Below, piece by piece: positions 44,431-54,453 of a DNA stretch of 64,000 nucleotides (position 1 is its first letter; each line of letters begins with the position of its first letter). The position numbers and the translations under genes were made by a program. Source of the stretch: Paracoccus xiamenensis (lineage in GTDB: Bacteria; Pseudomonadota; Alphaproteobacteria; Rhodobacterales; Rhodobacteraceae); assembly GCF_011308835.1 (NCBI RefSeq), contig NZ_JAAOHY010000005.1, positions 171,517 through 235,516 of the forward strand, given 5' to 3'. The notes beneath the pieces were generated by a model. The model saw only the letters and a list, made by a program, of their open reading frames with translations, was not told where the DNA came from and did no database searches.

Positions 44431-45228
44431 TCACAAAAACCCCGCAGCCCGCGCCTGCGCCACGTGATGCCCCAAAAAACTGTCCTCGGGGATCTCGCCG
44501 CCATTCTCTTTCGCAAGGATCTTGTTGATATTGCTGGCCGTCAGATGCACCGCCCGCGTGTCCGGCCCGAAGCTATCATCCGGCAGATCGCCCGGCGTCA
44601 CGAAACGGCGGCAATCCTTGGTCAGGACCGGATACAGCACCTCCAACGGCAGGGCATAGCGCAGCTCATCATGCTTGCGCAGGAACGCCGTCAACGCGCG
44701 CGGGCCGGTCGAACCCCATGGCCAGTTTTCAATCGGCACCCCGCGCCCCAGCGTCTTGATCTGGTATTTCAGCCGCCGCGCGCCCTGAATATGCGGCGCG
44801 ATCCCGCGCGTGCCCGGCCCCAGCTTCGACAGATCCGCCAGCACCGGCGAATCTTTCGGCAGCCGCAGCACGGCGCAATTGACCTGATCGGGCTTTTCAT
44901 AACCGTAAATCCGCCCGCCCTCGAACGCGAAGGGCTGCAACGCGATCATGTCCAGATCGACCCATGTGTGATCGGTGTTCCGCATCAGCGCAAAGCGGAA
45001 GAAATTCGAATGCAGCGACGGCGAGCCTTCGCGGGCATAGGTGGCGATCTGGCGCGCCGGATAAACCTCGTTCGCGTCGCGGCCCTCCACCCCGGCAGGC
45101 AGGTTCGCAATCGGCGTATAGCTGTAAACCGTCAGCGGATTGCCCATGCGCAGAAAACTGGCGGCCGAGGCCAGCTCGATCGGGCCCAGCCTGTCTCCCA
45201 CCCACAGCGTCGCCAATGTGTTGCGCAT
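44431..45228 (-). CDS. Glycosyltransferase with DXD motif
   Basis: A 265-residue protein with the pattern of the sugar-binding DXD glycosyltransferases: LWVGDRLGPIELASAASFLRMGNPLTVYSY at the start, SNFFRFALMRN, and DXD in WVDLDMIAL. It would transfer a sugar from a nucleotide donor to a polysaccharide or lipid. I chose the ATG at 45228 (GGGGA upstream); a TTG further upstream would add 19 residues. It ends at the edge of the AT-rich DUF2971 segment but has normal base composition itself. Downstream of pnp on the same strand. Confidence 0.78.
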   Translation of the reverse strand: MRNTLATLWVGDRLGPIELASAASFLRMGNPLTVYSYTPIANLPAGVEGRDANEVYPARQIATYAREGSPSLHSNFFRFALMRNTDHTWVDLDMIALQPFAFEGGRIYGYEKPDQVNCAVLRLPKDSPVLADLSKLGPGTRGIAPHIQGARRLKYQIKTLGRGVPIENWPWGSTGPRALTAFLRKHDELRYALPLEVLYPVLTKDCRRFVTPGDLPDDSFGPDTRAVHLTASNINKILAKENGGEIPEDSFLGHHVAQARAAGFL

Positions 45229-45298
45229 CGAATTCCCCAAGAAAATGGCCGGCCCGAGCATCCCCGGACCGGCCTGAATGTTCAAGAAGCCAAGCCGA

Positions 45299-47440
45299 TT
45301 ATTCGGCGGTTTCTTCCTTGGACTCGGTGATTTCCGCGCCGGTTTCCTGATCGACCATCTTCATGCCCAGACGCACCTTGCCGCGGTCGTCAAAGCCCAG
45401 AAGCTTGACCTTCACTTCCTGACCTTCCTTCAGCAGCTCGTTCGGGTGACCCAGACGCTTGTTGGCAATCTGGGAGACGTGGACCAGACCGTCACGCTTG
45501 CCGAAGAAGTTCACGAAAGCGCCGAAATCGACCAGCTTCACCACCTTGCCGGTGTAGATCTGGCCTTCTTCCGGCTCCGCGACGATCGAGTGGATCATCT
45601 CGTAAGCCTTCTTGATCGACTCGCCATTGGCGGATGCGATCTTGATGGTGCCGTCGTCGTTGATGTCGACCTTCGCGCCCGAGACTTCCACGATCTCGCG
45701 GATGACCTTCCCGCCCGAGCCGATCACTTCGCGGATCTTGTCGGTCGGGATCTGCATCGTTTCGATGCGCGGGGCGTGCTCGCTGAACTCACGACGGCCT
45801 TCGGTCAGGGCTTTGCCCATCTCGGCCAGGATGTGCATCCGGCCGTCTTTCGCCTGCGACAGCGCCTGGCTCATGATTTCAGGCGTGATGCCTGCGACCT
45901 TGATGTCCATCTGCAGGCTGGTGATGCCCTTCTCGGTCCCGGCGACCTTGAAGTCCATATCGCCGAGGTGATCCTCGTCGCCCAGAATGTCGGTCAGAAC
46001 GGCGTATTTGCCATCATCTTCCAGGATCAGGCCCATGGCGACACCGGCCACCGGCGCCTTCAGCGGAACACCCGCATCCATCATCGACAGCGAGCCGCCG
46101 CAGACAGACGCCATCGACGACGAGCCGTTCGATTCGGTGATCTCGGACACGACGCGGATGGTATAGGGGAAGTCGGTGGCGGCGGGCAGAACAGCCTGCA
46201 GCGCGCGCCAAGCCAGCTTGCCGTGGCCGATTTCGCGGCGACCGGGCGAACCCACGCGGCCAACCTCGCCGACCGAATATGGCGGGAAGTTGTAATGCAG
46301 CAGGAAGTTCGAACGGAAGTTGCCGTGCAGCGCGTCGATGATCTGTTCGTCATCGCCGGTGCCCAGCGTGGTCACGACCAGCGCCTGCGTTTCACCGCGG
46401 GTGAACAGGGCCGAGCCATGGGTGCGCGGCAGCACGCCCACTTCGCTTTCAATCGCGCGCACGGTCTTCGTGTCGCGGCCGTCGATGCGCTTGCCATTGG
46501 CAACCACGTCACCGCGCAGAATCGCCGATTCCAGCTTTTTCAGCGCCGAACCGAGGTTGGCATCAGCCAGCTCGTCTTCGTTCAGGGCCGCCACGATCCC
46601 TTCGCGGACAACCTGAATGGCGTCGCGGCGATCGCTTTTGTCAACGATGGCATAGGCATCGCGCATGCCGTCTTCGCCCAGCGATTTCACGCGGGCATAC
46701 AGCTCGGAATAGTCGGGCGACTGAAAGTCGAACGGCTCTTTCGCGGCGGTTTCGGCGAAGTCGATGATCATGTCGATCACCGGCTGCATGGCGTCATGGC
46801 CGAACTTGACCGCGCCCAGCATCTCGTCCTCGGTCAGCTCGTAGGCTTCCGATTCGACCATCATCACGGCGTCCTTGGTGCCGGCGACAACCAGATCCAG
46901 ACGCTGCTCGGGGTTGTTGCGCAGCTGGTCCATGTCCTGAACCTCGGGGTTCAGCACATATTCGCCATCGACGAAGCCGACGCGGGCCGCACCGATCGGG
47001 CCCATGAACGGCACACCGGAAATGGTCAGCGCGGCCGAGGCGGCGATCATGGCGACGATATCGGGATCGTTGACCAGATCGTGCGACAGCACGGTGCACA
47101 TGACCAGAACTTCGTTCTTGAAGCCCGGCGCGAACAGCGGGCGGACCGGACGGTCGATCAGACGCGCGGTCAGCGTCTCTTTCTCGGTCGGGCGCGCCTC
47201 GCGCTTGAAGAAGCCGCCCGGAATCTTGCCGGCGGCATAGTATTTTTCCTGATAGTGGACCGTCAGCGGGAAGAAGTCCTGACCGGGCTTCGGTTCCTTG
47301 GCGAAGGTCACGTTGGCCATGACGCTGGTTTCGCCCAAAGTGGCGATCACACTGCCGTCGGCCTGACGGGCAACCTTGCCCGTTTCCAGCGTCAGGGTTT
47401 CCGGCCCCCACTGGATGGATTTTTTCACTTCATCAAACAT
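45299..47440 (-). CDS. pnp: Polyribonucleotide nucleotidyltransferase
   Basis: A 713-residue PNPase, the phosphorolytic 3'-5' exoribonuclease of RNA decay. Two RNase PH domains (about 1-230 and 310-540) include [30 protein letters not shown], and the active-site region [22 protein letters not shown] domain (about 555-615, [12 protein letters not shown]) and an S1 domain (about 620-690, [28 protein letters not shown]) follow. The ATG at 47440 is preceded by GAGGAAA. rpsO, its usual neighbour, is 2.5 kb away on the same strand, separated by putP and one opposing gene. Confidence 0.97.
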   Translation of the reverse strand: MFDEVKKSIQWGPETLTLETGKVARQADGSVIATLGETSVMANVTFAKEPKPGQDFFPLTVHYQEKYYAAGKIPGGFFKREARPTEKETLTARLIDRPVRPLFAPGFKNEVLVMCTVLSHDLVNDPDIVAMIAASAALTISGVPFMGPIGAARVGFVDGEYVLNPEVQDMDQLRNNPEQRLDLVVAGTKDAVMMVESEAYELTEDEMLGAVKFGHDAMQPVIDMIIDFAETAAKEPFDFQSPDYSELYARVKSLGEDGMRDAYAIVDKSDRRDAIQVVREGIVAALNEDELADANLGSALKKLESAILRGDVVANGKRIDGRDTKTVRAIESEVGVLPRTHGSALFTRGETQALVVTTLGTGDDEQIIDALHGNFRSNFLLHYNFPPYSVGEVGRVGSPGRREIGHGKLAWRALQAVLPAATDFPYTIRVVSEITESNGSSSMASVCGGSLSMMDAGVPLKAPVAGVAMGLILEDDGKYAVLTDILGDEDHLGDMDFKVAGTEKGITSLQMDIKVAGITPEIMSQALSQAKDGRMHILAEMGKALTEGRREFSEHAPRIETMQIPTDKIREVIGSGGKVIREIVEVSGAKVDINDDGTIKIASANGESIKKAYEMIHSIVAEPEEGQIYTGKVVKLVDFGAFVNFFGKRDGLVHVSQIANKRLGHPNELLKEGQEVKVKLLGFDDRGKVRLGMKMVDQETGAEITESKEETAE

Positions 47441-47675
47441 CGTGTTTCCTCTGGGCGCGCACCGGCCCTCCGGCCGCGCCATGTTTTTGGCGGCCCCATT
47501 GCCGCCGCCCCGATCCTTTGCGGCGCCCCGGGGCCGGGCGTCACGTCACAGATTGGGGGGCAATACAGGAAATCAAGGGCTTTGGGAAGTGTCAGCGGGC
47601 AGCGCCTATTGCAGAACGCAATGCGCCCGCCCCAATCGGGACGGGCGCAGCTTCGATCGATTTCCGGATCGCGGA

Positions 47676-49130
47676 TCAGACCGCTTTCGGCGCCCGGTAC
47701 TCGCCCCGGTCGGGCGTCATGTTGCTGACCACGACAATCGCGATCCATGCGGCGACAAAGCCCGGCACGATCTCATACAGCACGCTGCTGAGGCCAAGCA
47801 TGATCCACAGCCCGACCACGACGGCCCCGACGATCAGCCCCGCAACCGCGCCCGCGCCGGTCATCCGCTTCCATGTCAGCGCCAGAATGATCAGCGGGCC
47901 AAATGCCGCGCCGAAACCGGCCCATGCGTTGGACACCAGCCCCAGCACCTGCGCATCGGGATCCGAGGCGATGACCACCGCGACCAGCCCCACCAGCAGC
48001 ACCGCAATCCGCCCGACCGTCACCAGTTCGGTGTCGGTCGCATCACGCTTGAAGACGGTGTGGTAAATGTCCTCGGTCAGCGAAGACGAGGCGACCAGCA
48101 GCTGGCTGGACACCGTGGACATGATCGCGGCCAGCAGCGCCGCATACAGGAAGCCCGTCACCAACGGATGAAACAGCAGATTCGACAGGATGATGAAGAT
48201 GGTCTCGGGGTCCGCGACCTCCAGCCCGTTGCGTTCGGCATAGGCGCGCCCGAAAATCCCCAGCGAGATCGCGCCGATCAGCGACACCGCCATCCAGCTC
48301 ATCCCGATATTGCGGGCGGTCGGCACTTCCTTGACGCTGCGGATGGCCATGAAACGCACGATGATATGCGGCTGACCGAAATAGCCCAGGCCCCAGGCCA
48401 CCGCCGACAGCCAGCCCATGAAGGTCAGCCCCGCTGTCAGTGACAGATAGTCTGGCCCCACCGCCTCGCGCAGGCGGTCGGCGGCGGTGGCAATGCCGTC
48501 GCCCTGCCCGGTCGTCAGGATCACGATGGGCATGATGACCAGCGCCAGCATCATGATGATGCCCTGCACGAAATCGGTCAGCGACACCGCCAGAAAGCCG
48601 CCCATGACGGTGTAAACCATGACGATCCCCAGCGTCAGCAGCACGCCGGTCATATAGCCGCCGTTGAAGGCGCTGACGAACAGCTTGCCGCCGCCGACAA
48701 GGCCCGATGCCGTGTAAACCGCAAAGAAGACCACGATCACGATGGCCGACACGATCCGCAGCAGCCGCGCCTGCGACGGGAAGCGATTGCCCAGAAATCC
48801 GGGGATGGTCAGGCTGTTGTCGTATTCCTCGGTCTGCTGGCGCAGGCGCGGGGCGACGACGACCCAGTTGACCCAGGCCCCGATGAACAGCCCGATCCCG
48901 ATCCAGCTTTGCGACAGGCCCGACACGAACAGCGCGCCGGGCAGACCCAGCAGCAGCCAGCCGCTCATGTCGGACGCACCCGCCGACAGCGCCGCGACCG
49001 ACGGCGGCAGGTTGCGCCCGCCCAGCATGTATTCTTCCGAATTCGAAGTCGATTTGCGCCAGGCATAAACGCCAATGGCCAGCATAAGCGCGAAATACGC
49101 CGTCAGACTTATCCAAACACCAGTTTGCAT
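47676..49130 (-). CDS. putP: Sodium/proline symporter
   Basis: A 484-residue sodium:solute symporter with about 13 hydrophobic segments. The PutP pattern is present: EEYMLGGRNLPPSVAALSAGASDMSGWLLLGLPGA near the N-terminus with the sodium-binding Ser, and AAIMSTVSSQLLVASSSLTEDIYH later. It imports proline with Na+. The start at 49130 has GGAGGGACC upstream. A GC-rich hairpin (about 47623-47649) lies after the stop but lacks a clear T tract. Confidence 0.92.
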   Translation of the reverse strand: MQTGVWISLTAYFALMLAIGVYAWRKSTSNSEEYMLGGRNLPPSVAALSAGASDMSGWLLLGLPGALFVSGLSQSWIGIGLFIGAWVNWVVVAPRLRQQTEEYDNSLTIPGFLGNRFPSQARLLRIVSAIVIVVFFAVYTASGLVGGGKLFVSAFNGGYMTGVLLTLGIVMVYTVMGGFLAVSLTDFVQGIIMMLALVIMPIVILTTGQGDGIATAADRLREAVGPDYLSLTAGLTFMGWLSAVAWGLGYFGQPHIIVRFMAIRSVKEVPTARNIGMSWMAVSLIGAISLGIFGRAYAERNGLEVADPETIFIILSNLLFHPLVTGFLYAALLAAIMSTVSSQLLVASSSLTEDIYHTVFKRDATDTELVTVGRIAVLLVGLVAVVIASDPDAQVLGLVSNAWAGFGAAFGPLIILALTWKRMTGAGAVAGLIVGAVVVGLWIMLGLSSVLYEIVPGFVAAWIAIVVVSNMTPDRGEYRAPKAV

Positions 49131-49289
49131 GGTCCCTCCGTTATTGTTTTTCGTTCTATCGATGGCCACAGCATACGCCGGAACGCAGAGGAATGCTGCC
49201 CCCGCTTCCGGATTTCGCCACAGCCTGCCCCGTATGGACAGTTATCCCTGCCTTTGCCAATCTTCTGATTGCATCACCGGGGAACCGAT

Positions 49290-49904
49290 ATGGCCGACAC
49301 CAAACCTGCCAAGACCCTGCCGCCTGACAGCGTCCGCCTGGACGCCTTCTTTTCCCAACTGGCGACATGGCGCGACGAATTGCTGGCCCTGCGCGCGATC
49401 CTGCTGGATGCCGGCCTGACCGAGACGTTCAAGTGGTCCTCGCCCGTCTATACCGCCCATGGCGGCAATGTCGCGATCATCTGGGGTTTCAAAGACCGCG
49501 CCGCCATCGGGTTCTTCAAGGGCGTGCTGATGACCGACCCCCAAGGCCTGCTGGAAGCGCCGGGCGACAATTCGCGCAGCTCTCGCGTCATCAACTTCAC
49601 CGACCTCGATCAGATCAACGCGGCGAAACCCACGCTGCGCGCCTATATCGCCGAGGCCGCGCGGATCGAGGAACAGGGCCTGAGCGTCGACCTGCCCAAG
49701 GACGACCTGGAATATCCTCAGGAACTCGTCCGCCGCCTGGACGGCGACACCGATTTCCGCGAGGCATTCGAGGCGCTGACACCGGGCCGCCGCCGGTCCT
49801 GGGTGCTGCATTTCGGAACAGCCAAACAGGTGGCCACCCGCGAAACCCGGATCGACAAGGCAGCCCCGAAAATCCTCGCCGGCAAGGGCTTCAACGACCG
49901 CTGA
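49290..49904 (+). CDS. YdeI/OmdA-like DUF1801 family protein
   Basis: A 204-residue protein with an N-terminal DUF1801-like domain (LDAFFSQLATWRDELLALRAILLDAGLTETFKWSSPVYT) and the YdeI-type C-terminus (FEALTPGRRRSWVLHFGTAKQVATRETRIDKAAPKILAGKG). YdeI-type proteins have been linked to resistance to antimicrobial peptides, but the biochemical role is unknown. The ATG has GGGGAA upstream. Single gene, convergent with rpsO. Confidence 0.85.
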   Translation: MADTKPAKTLPPDSVRLDAFFSQLATWRDELLALRAILLDAGLTETFKWSSPVYTAHGGNVAIIWGFKDRAAIGFFKGVLMTDPQGLLEAPGDNSRSSRVINFTDLDQINAAKPTLRAYIAEAARIEEQGLSVDLPKDDLEYPQELVRRLDGDTDFREAFEALTPGRRRSWVLHFGTAKQVATRETRIDKAAPKILAGKGFNDR

Positions 49905-49921
49905 CGCCCCTTCCAGCAACG

Positions 49922-49949
49922 AAAAACGCCCGCAGCCGAAGCCACGGGC
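49922..49949 (-). terminator. Intrinsic terminator of rpsO
   Basis: On the minus strand GCCCGTGGC, loop TTCG, GCTGCGGGC, then GTTTTT, about 26 bases after the rpsO stop. The stable UUCG loop supports it. Confidence 0.88.
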
Positions 49950-49974
49950 GCTGATCCTGCCACAAGGCCGGATC

Positions 49975-50244
49975 TTAGCGGCGGATACCCAGACGCTTGA
50001 TGAGGTCCTGGTAACGGGCCTCTTCCTTGCCCTTCAGATAGTCCAGCAGCTTGCGGCGCTGAGCCACCAGCTTCAGAAGGCCACGACGGCTGTGGTTGTC
50101 CTTCTTGTGGGTTTTGAAGTGCTCGGTCAGGGTGGTAATGCGCGAGGTCAGAATCGCGACCTGAACTTCCGGGGAACCGGTATCGCCTTTCTTGGTGGCG
50201 AATTCGGTCATCAGGCGATTCTTTTCTTCAACCGTGATCGACAT
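49975..50244 (-). CDS. rpsO: 30S ribosomal protein S15
   Basis: An 89-residue S15 of normal length, binding the central domain of 16S rRNA. Family signatures are [39 protein letters not shown] and [12 protein letters not shown]. The start at 50244 has AAAGGAG upstream. In many bacteria S15 represses its own mRNA through the leader; the 130-base upstream region may do this, but I see no clear pseudoknot. Confidence 0.98.
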   Translation of the reverse strand: MSITVEEKNRLMTEFATKKGDTGSPEVQVAILTSRITTLTEHFKTHKKDNHSRRGLLKLVAQRRKLLDYLKGKEEARYQDLIKRLGIRR

Positions 50245-50377
50245 CGGGGTCTCCTTTCGGGATCAACAGGTTATGGCACAGCCCGGGATGTCGTCCAGAA
50301 CTGGCCCATGGAGGATGCACGCCGATTTTCACCAGCGAACGCGCGCCTATACGAAATTTGCGCAGGAAAAGAAAGCC

Positions 50378-51367
50378 TCAGCTTGCCGGGCGCAACAATA
50401 TGATATCCGCCAGCGACAGGCCCGGTGCGTCCAGAACCTTGGCCACCGGCTGCCCATCAATCGCCAGCACGGCAGCGCCGTCGGCATCGTGGCTGATGGA
50501 CAGTTCGGCCTGCGGGTGGTGGACGGCAATCTCGATCTGGTCGCCCTTGGCGTAATCGGCGATCAGCGCCACGCCTTCTTCATTGTCATAGGACAGGCGG
50601 AACGTATCGTCACCCTCGTTCCCGTCCAGCACATCGCCCGCGCTGCCGATCAACAGATCATCGCCCGCGCCGCCATGCAGCGAATCCGCACCGGCGCCCC
50701 CGTCCAGCGTATCCGCGCCCAAGCCCCCGGCAAGGTCATCATTCCCGGCGCCACCGGCCAGCAGATCATCGCCCGAGGCCCCATCCAGCCAGTCGTCGCC
50801 CGCATCGCCCTGCAACGTGTCATCGCCTTCGCCGCCGAACATGCGGTCGTCGCCTTCGCCGCCCATCAGCAGATCGTTGCCGCCATTGCCGGCCAGCGTG
50901 TCCTGCCCGTCGCCGCCGTCCAGCTGGTCGTCGCCCCAGGCGTCGCGCGCGTCGTCGCCATAGATCCAGTCGTCCTCGCCCCGCCCGCTCAGCGTGTCAT
51001 TGCCCGCCCCGCCGGCCAGATCGTCGATTGCATCGCTGCCAGTGATCACGTCATCGCCGGTCCCGCCTGACACGGCGCCGCTGCCTGTGATGACCTCGCC
51101 CAAGGGTGTGCCAGGCCCGCTTGGCACGGCATCAGCGGGAAGCACGTCTTCGGGGGGAGGCACGTCTTCGGCGGGAAGTTCGACTTCGGGCGCGACCTGA
51201 TCGCGGCCCGCATCCAGCAAGGCAAGATCCGGCACATCATCATCGCGGCGCTCTTGGGCCAGCCCTTCGTCGGCGTCTTTATCCTCGCTGCCATCCTCGT
51301 CATTGCCAAGCAGCTCGAACGCGGCACCTGCCGCAATGGCCCCCAGGACGCCTGCCAATATCAACAT
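50378..51367 (-). CDS. RTX-repeat calcium-binding protein
   Basis: A 329-residue acidic protein. A short hydrophobic N-terminal segment (MLILAGVLGAIAAGAAFELLG) acts as a signal or anchor, followed by a Glu/Asp/Pro-rich spacer to about residue 90. Then come about fifteen glycine-rich nonapeptide repeats of the GGxGxDxLx type (for example GGAGNDTLSG, GGEGDDRMFG, GGAGADSLHG) that bind calcium in a beta roll. The C-terminal 75 residues resemble the end of type I secreted RTX proteins. No catalytic domain is visible. The ATG at 51367 follows GAGGTGTGAC. Confidence 0.88.
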   Translation of the reverse strand: MLILAGVLGAIAAGAAFELLGNDEDGSEDKDADEGLAQERRDDDVPDLALLDAGRDQVAPEVELPAEDVPPPEDVLPADAVPSGPGTPLGEVITGSGAVSGGTGDDVITGSDAIDDLAGGAGNDTLSGRGEDDWIYGDDARDAWGDDQLDGGDGQDTLAGNGGNDLLMGGEGDDRMFGGEGDDTLQGDAGDDWLDGASGDDLLAGGAGNDDLAGGLGADTLDGGAGADSLHGGAGDDLLIGSAGDVLDGNEGDDTFRLSYDNEEGVALIADYAKGDQIEIAVHHPQAELSISHDADGAAVLAIDGQPVAKVLDAPGLSLADIILLRPAS

Positions 51368-51447
51368 GTCACACCTCACCAACTGAGGTCAGAACATACA
51401 ACAAACACCCGCCGGACTCTCGGCAATTCTTAAGAAAGGGTTAATTT

Positions 51448-51987
51448 TCAGAGCTCAACCCGCCGCCAGTCGCCGGGCGCGATCCCGTCCAGCACCCAGT
51501 CGCCGACCTGCCAGCGCACCAGCCGCAGCGTCGGCAGGCCCACGGCGGCGGTCATGCGGCGCACCTGCCGGTTGCGGCCCTCGCGGATGGTCAGCCGGAT
51601 CCAGGCATCGGGCACGGTCTTGCGGAACCGCACCGGCGGGTCGCGCGGCCACAGATCGGGGGGCGCGATCAACTCGGCCCTTGCGGGCAAAGTCGGGCCG
51701 TCCTTCAGGGTGACGCCCTTGCGCAGCGCGTCAAGCTGGGCCTGATCCGGCGCGCCCTCGACCTGCACCAGATAGGTCTTTTCCATCTTGTGCTTCGGAT
51801 CCGCGATGCGCGCCTGCAAGCGGCCGTTATCGGTCAGCAGCATCAGCCCTTCGCTGTCCATGTCCAGCCGGCCGGCCGGATAGACGCCCTTCACATCGAC
51901 ATAGTCGGCCAGTGTCGGGCGCGGATTGGCCGATTGATCGGTAAATTGCGGCAAGACGCCGTAAGGTTTGTTCAGCAGGATCAGCAT
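51448..51987 (-). CDS. rluE: 23S rRNA pseudouridine synthase of the RluE/RsuA group
   Basis: A 179-residue pseudouridine synthase lacking an N-terminal S4 domain, as in RluE. The catalytic Asp is in [17 protein letters not shown], and later motifs are KTYLVQVEG and [12 protein letters not shown]. RluE modifies U2457 in the peptidyl-transferase region; the exact target is by analogy. The start [11 protein letters not shown] (51987) is the family N-terminus, and the longer open frame upstream is not supported. Confidence 0.9.
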   Translation of the reverse strand: MLILLNKPYGVLPQFTDQSANPRPTLADYVDVKGVYPAGRLDMDSEGLMLLTDNGRLQARIADPKHKMEKTYLVQVEGAPDQAQLDALRKGVTLKDGPTLPARAELIAPPDLWPRDPPVRFRKTVPDAWIRLTIREGRNRQVRRMTAAVGLPTLRLVRWQVGDWVLDGIAPGDWRRVEL

Positions 51988-52318
51988 TGGCCCTTGTCGC
52001 CCTATGCGCCGACCTTCGCAAGCGCCAGACGTCAAGGCAACGCCCGGCGGGAACCGCCGGGCAGCCCCCGCCCGCCCCCACCTCGGTCGGGGCCTGCCCT
52101 CTGCTTTTGACGCCCGGCCGCGAATCCCTTGCCACGCCGCCCCCACAGGCGTAACTTCCCGGCCCATGATGCGCTATTTCAACATTCACGACCGCGCCCG
52201 CCTGCCGGGCCGCTTTTACGGCGAAAGCCTGTCCGTGACTGCCCGACTGTGATCGGCGGCGGGAAGCCCCCGCATGACCTTTCGCATTTGCAAGCCATTC
52301 CTGAACAAGAGAACAGCC
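51988..52318. other. Divergent intergenic region upstream of leuC
   Basis: A 331-base gap between rluE and leuC. It holds a possible promoter for leuC (TTGCCA at 52129, 17-base spacing, TAACTT at 52152) and a 28-codon ORF (52166-52252) that could be a leader. A small GC hairpin lies near 52259-52274 without a T tract. No known leader RNA is recognised. Confidence 0.35.
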
Positions 52319-53761
52319 ATGACCGGCCCATCCAACGCGGGAAAACCCCGTACGCTTTACGATAAAATCTGGGACGCCCATATCGTCGATACCACCGATG
52401 ACGGCACCAGCATCCTCTATATCGACCGCCATCTGGTCCACGAGGTCACCAGCCCGCAGGCCTTCGAAGGTCTGCGCATGGCTGGCCGCAAGGTCCGCCG
52501 CCCCGATCAGACCATCGCCGTCCCCGACCATAACGTGCCCACCACCGCCGACCGCGTGAACGGGATCGAAAACCCCGAAGGCCGCATTCAGGTGGCGGAA
52601 CTCGACAAGAACGCGAAAGAGTTCGGCCTCAACTACTACCCGATGAGCGATATCCGCCAAGGCATCGTCCACATCGTCGGCCCCGAACAGGGCTGGACCC
52701 TGCCCGGCATGACCGTCGTCTGCGGCGACAGCCACACCGCGACACATGGCGCGTTCGGCGCGCTCGCCCACGGCATCGGCACGTCAGAGGTGGAGCACGT
52801 TCTGGCCACCCAGACGCTGATCCAGACCAAATCGAAAAACATGAAGGTCGAAATCACCGGCAAGCTGCGCCCCGGTGTGACCGCGAAGGACATCACCCTC
52901 TCGGTGATCGGCGCGACCGGCACCGCCGGCGGCACCGGCTATGTCATCGAATATTGCGGCGAGGCGATCCGCGACCTGTCCATGGAAGGCCGCATGACGG
53001 TCTGCAACATGGCCATCGAAGGCGGCGCCCGCGCCGGCCTGATCGCGCCCGATGAAAAGACCTTTGAATATGTGAAGGGCCGCCCCCATGCGCCGAAAGG
53101 TGCCGCATGGGAAGCCGCACTGAACTGGTGGAAGACCCTGACCAGCGACGAAGGCGCGCATTATGACAAGGTCATCACCATCAAGGGCGAAGACATCGCC
53201 CCCGTCGTGACATGGGGCACCAGCCCCGAAGACGTGCTGCCCATCACCGACCGCGTGCCCTCGGCCGACGATTTCGAAGGCGGCAAGGTTGCAGCGGCGC
53301 AGCGCTCGCTCGACTATATGGGCCTGACGCCGGGCATGGCGCTGACCGACATCAAGATCGACGCCGTGTTCATCGGCTCCTGCACTAATGGCCGGATCGA
53401 GGATCTGCGCGCCGCCGCCTGCATCCTGAAGGGCAAGCATCTGGCCGACGGCGTGCGCGGCATGGTCGTGCCGGGTTCCGGTCTGGTCCGCATGCAGGCC
53501 GAGGAAGAGGGTCTGGACAAGGTCTTCATCGATGCCGGCTTCGAATGGCGTCTCGCCGGTTGCTCCATGTGCCTTGGCATGAACCCGGACCAACTGGCAC
53601 CGGGCGAACGCTGCGCCGCGACCTCGAACCGCAATTTCGAAGGTCGCATGGGTTACAAGGGCCGCACGCATCTGATGTCGCCGGTCATGGCGGCCGCGGC
53701 GGCGGTCGCGGGCCATCTGGTCGATGTGCGCGACGTGATGAGCGAAACGGAAACGGCGTAA
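52319..53761 (+). CDS. leuC: 3-isopropylmalate dehydratase large subunit
   Basis: A 480-residue aconitase-family protein that isomerises 2- to 3-isopropylmalate in leucine synthesis as a heterodimer with LeuD. The [4Fe-4S] cluster Cys are in [16 protein letters not shown] and [13 protein letters not shown]. Other hallmarks are [18 protein letters not shown] and [32 protein letters not shown]. The ATG at 52319 has AAGAGA upstream and matches the family N-terminus. leuD follows 86 bases later. Confidence 0.97.
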   Translation: MTGPSNAGKPRTLYDKIWDAHIVDTTDDGTSILYIDRHLVHEVTSPQAFEGLRMAGRKVRRPDQTIAVPDHNVPTTADRVNGIENPEGRIQVAELDKNAKEFGLNYYPMSDIRQGIVHIVGPEQGWTLPGMTVVCGDSHTATHGAFGALAHGIGTSEVEHVLATQTLIQTKSKNMKVEITGKLRPGVTAKDITLSVIGATGTAGGTGYVIEYCGEAIRDLSMEGRMTVCNMAIEGGARAGLIAPDEKTFEYVKGRPHAPKGAAWEAALNWWKTLTSDEGAHYDKVITIKGEDIAPVVTWGTSPEDVLPITDRVPSADDFEGGKVAAAQRSLDYMGLTPGMALTDIKIDAVFIGSCTNGRIEDLRAAACILKGKHLADGVRGMVVPGSGLVRMQAEEEGLDKVFIDAGFEWRLAGCSMCLGMNPDQLAPGERCAATSNRNFEGRMGYKGRTHLMSPVMAAAAAVAGHLVDVRDVMSETETA

Positions 53762-53770
53762 GGCGGCCGC

Positions 53771-53825
53771 CTATGCACGCGTTGTGCACGGCCTGTGTAC
53801 AGGCTGTGTACGCGCTGTGCGGGCA
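53771..53825. repeat. Degenerate 11-base tandem repeat between leuC and leuD
   Basis: About five units in a row: CTATGCACGCG, TTGTGCACGGC, CTGTGTACAGG, CTGTGTACGCG and CTGTGCGGGCA. The unit is one DNA helical turn, and each contains TGYAC. A 23-codon ORF with four Cys codons (53773-53844) also spans it and ends 3 bases before the leuD ATG. The function is unknown. Confidence 0.6.
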
Positions 53826-53847
53826 CCCCCAGACAGGATTTTAGGAT

Positions 53848-54453
53848 ATGGAAAAATTCACCACCCTCACCGCCGTGGCCGCACCGATGCCGCTGGTGAA
53901 CATCGACACCGACATGATCATCCCGAAACAGTTCCTGAAAACGATCCACCGTTCGGGTCTTGGCAAGAACCTGTTCGACGAGATGCGTTTTGACCGGGAA
54001 GGCAATGAAATCAGTGACTTCGTTCTGAACCAGCCGGCGTATCGCAACGCCGAAATCATCGTCGCCGGCGACAATTTCGGCTGCGGCTCGTCCCGCGAAC
54101 ACGCCCCCTGGGCGCTGCTGGATTTCGGGATTCGTTGTGTGATTTCAACAAGCTTCGCCGACATCTTCTTCAACAACTGCTTCAAGAACGGCATCCTCCC
54201 CGTCGTGCTGCCAGAAGACGCCGTCCAGGCCCTGATGGAAGACGCCCGCAACGGCGAAAACGCGCGCCTGACGGTCGATCTGGAAAACCAGAAAGTGACG
54301 GCCCCGGACGGGACCGAATACCATTTCGACGTGGACCCGACCCGCAAGCATAACCTGTTGAACGGATTGGACGATATCGGCCAGACGCTGGAGCGCGGGG
54401 CGGCGATTGACGCCTTCGAGGCGACGGCCAGCCAAGCCCGCCCTTGGGTCTGA
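53848..54453 (+). CDS. leuD: 3-isopropylmalate dehydratase small subunit
   Basis: A 201-residue swivelling-domain partner of LeuC. Diagnostic motifs are [21 protein letters not shown] and [26 protein letters not shown], the substrate-binding loop. Of normal length for LeuD. The AGGA just upstream supports the ATG at 53848. Its end overlaps the TTG start of the next gene. Confidence 0.97.
   Translation: MEKFTTLTAVAAPMPLVNIDTDMIIPKQFLKTIHRSGLGKNLFDEMRFDREGNEISDFVLNQPAYRNAEIIVAGDNFGCGSSREHAPWALLDFGIRCVISTSFADIFFNNCFKNGILPVVLPEDAVQALMEDARNGENARLTVDLENQKVTAPDGTEYHFDVDPTRKHNLLNGLDDIGQTLERGAAIDAFEATASQARPWV

Noticed and set aside
45278..47728. 816-codon open frame opposite pnp
   Set aside because: Same reason: an antisense shadow of a clearly identified essential gene, with His/Asp/Gly-rich low-meaning sequence.
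52166..52252. Leucine leader peptide controlling leuC by attenuation
   Set aside because: The 28 codons contain only three scattered Leu codons and no terminator with a T tract follows, so a classic attenuator is not supported.
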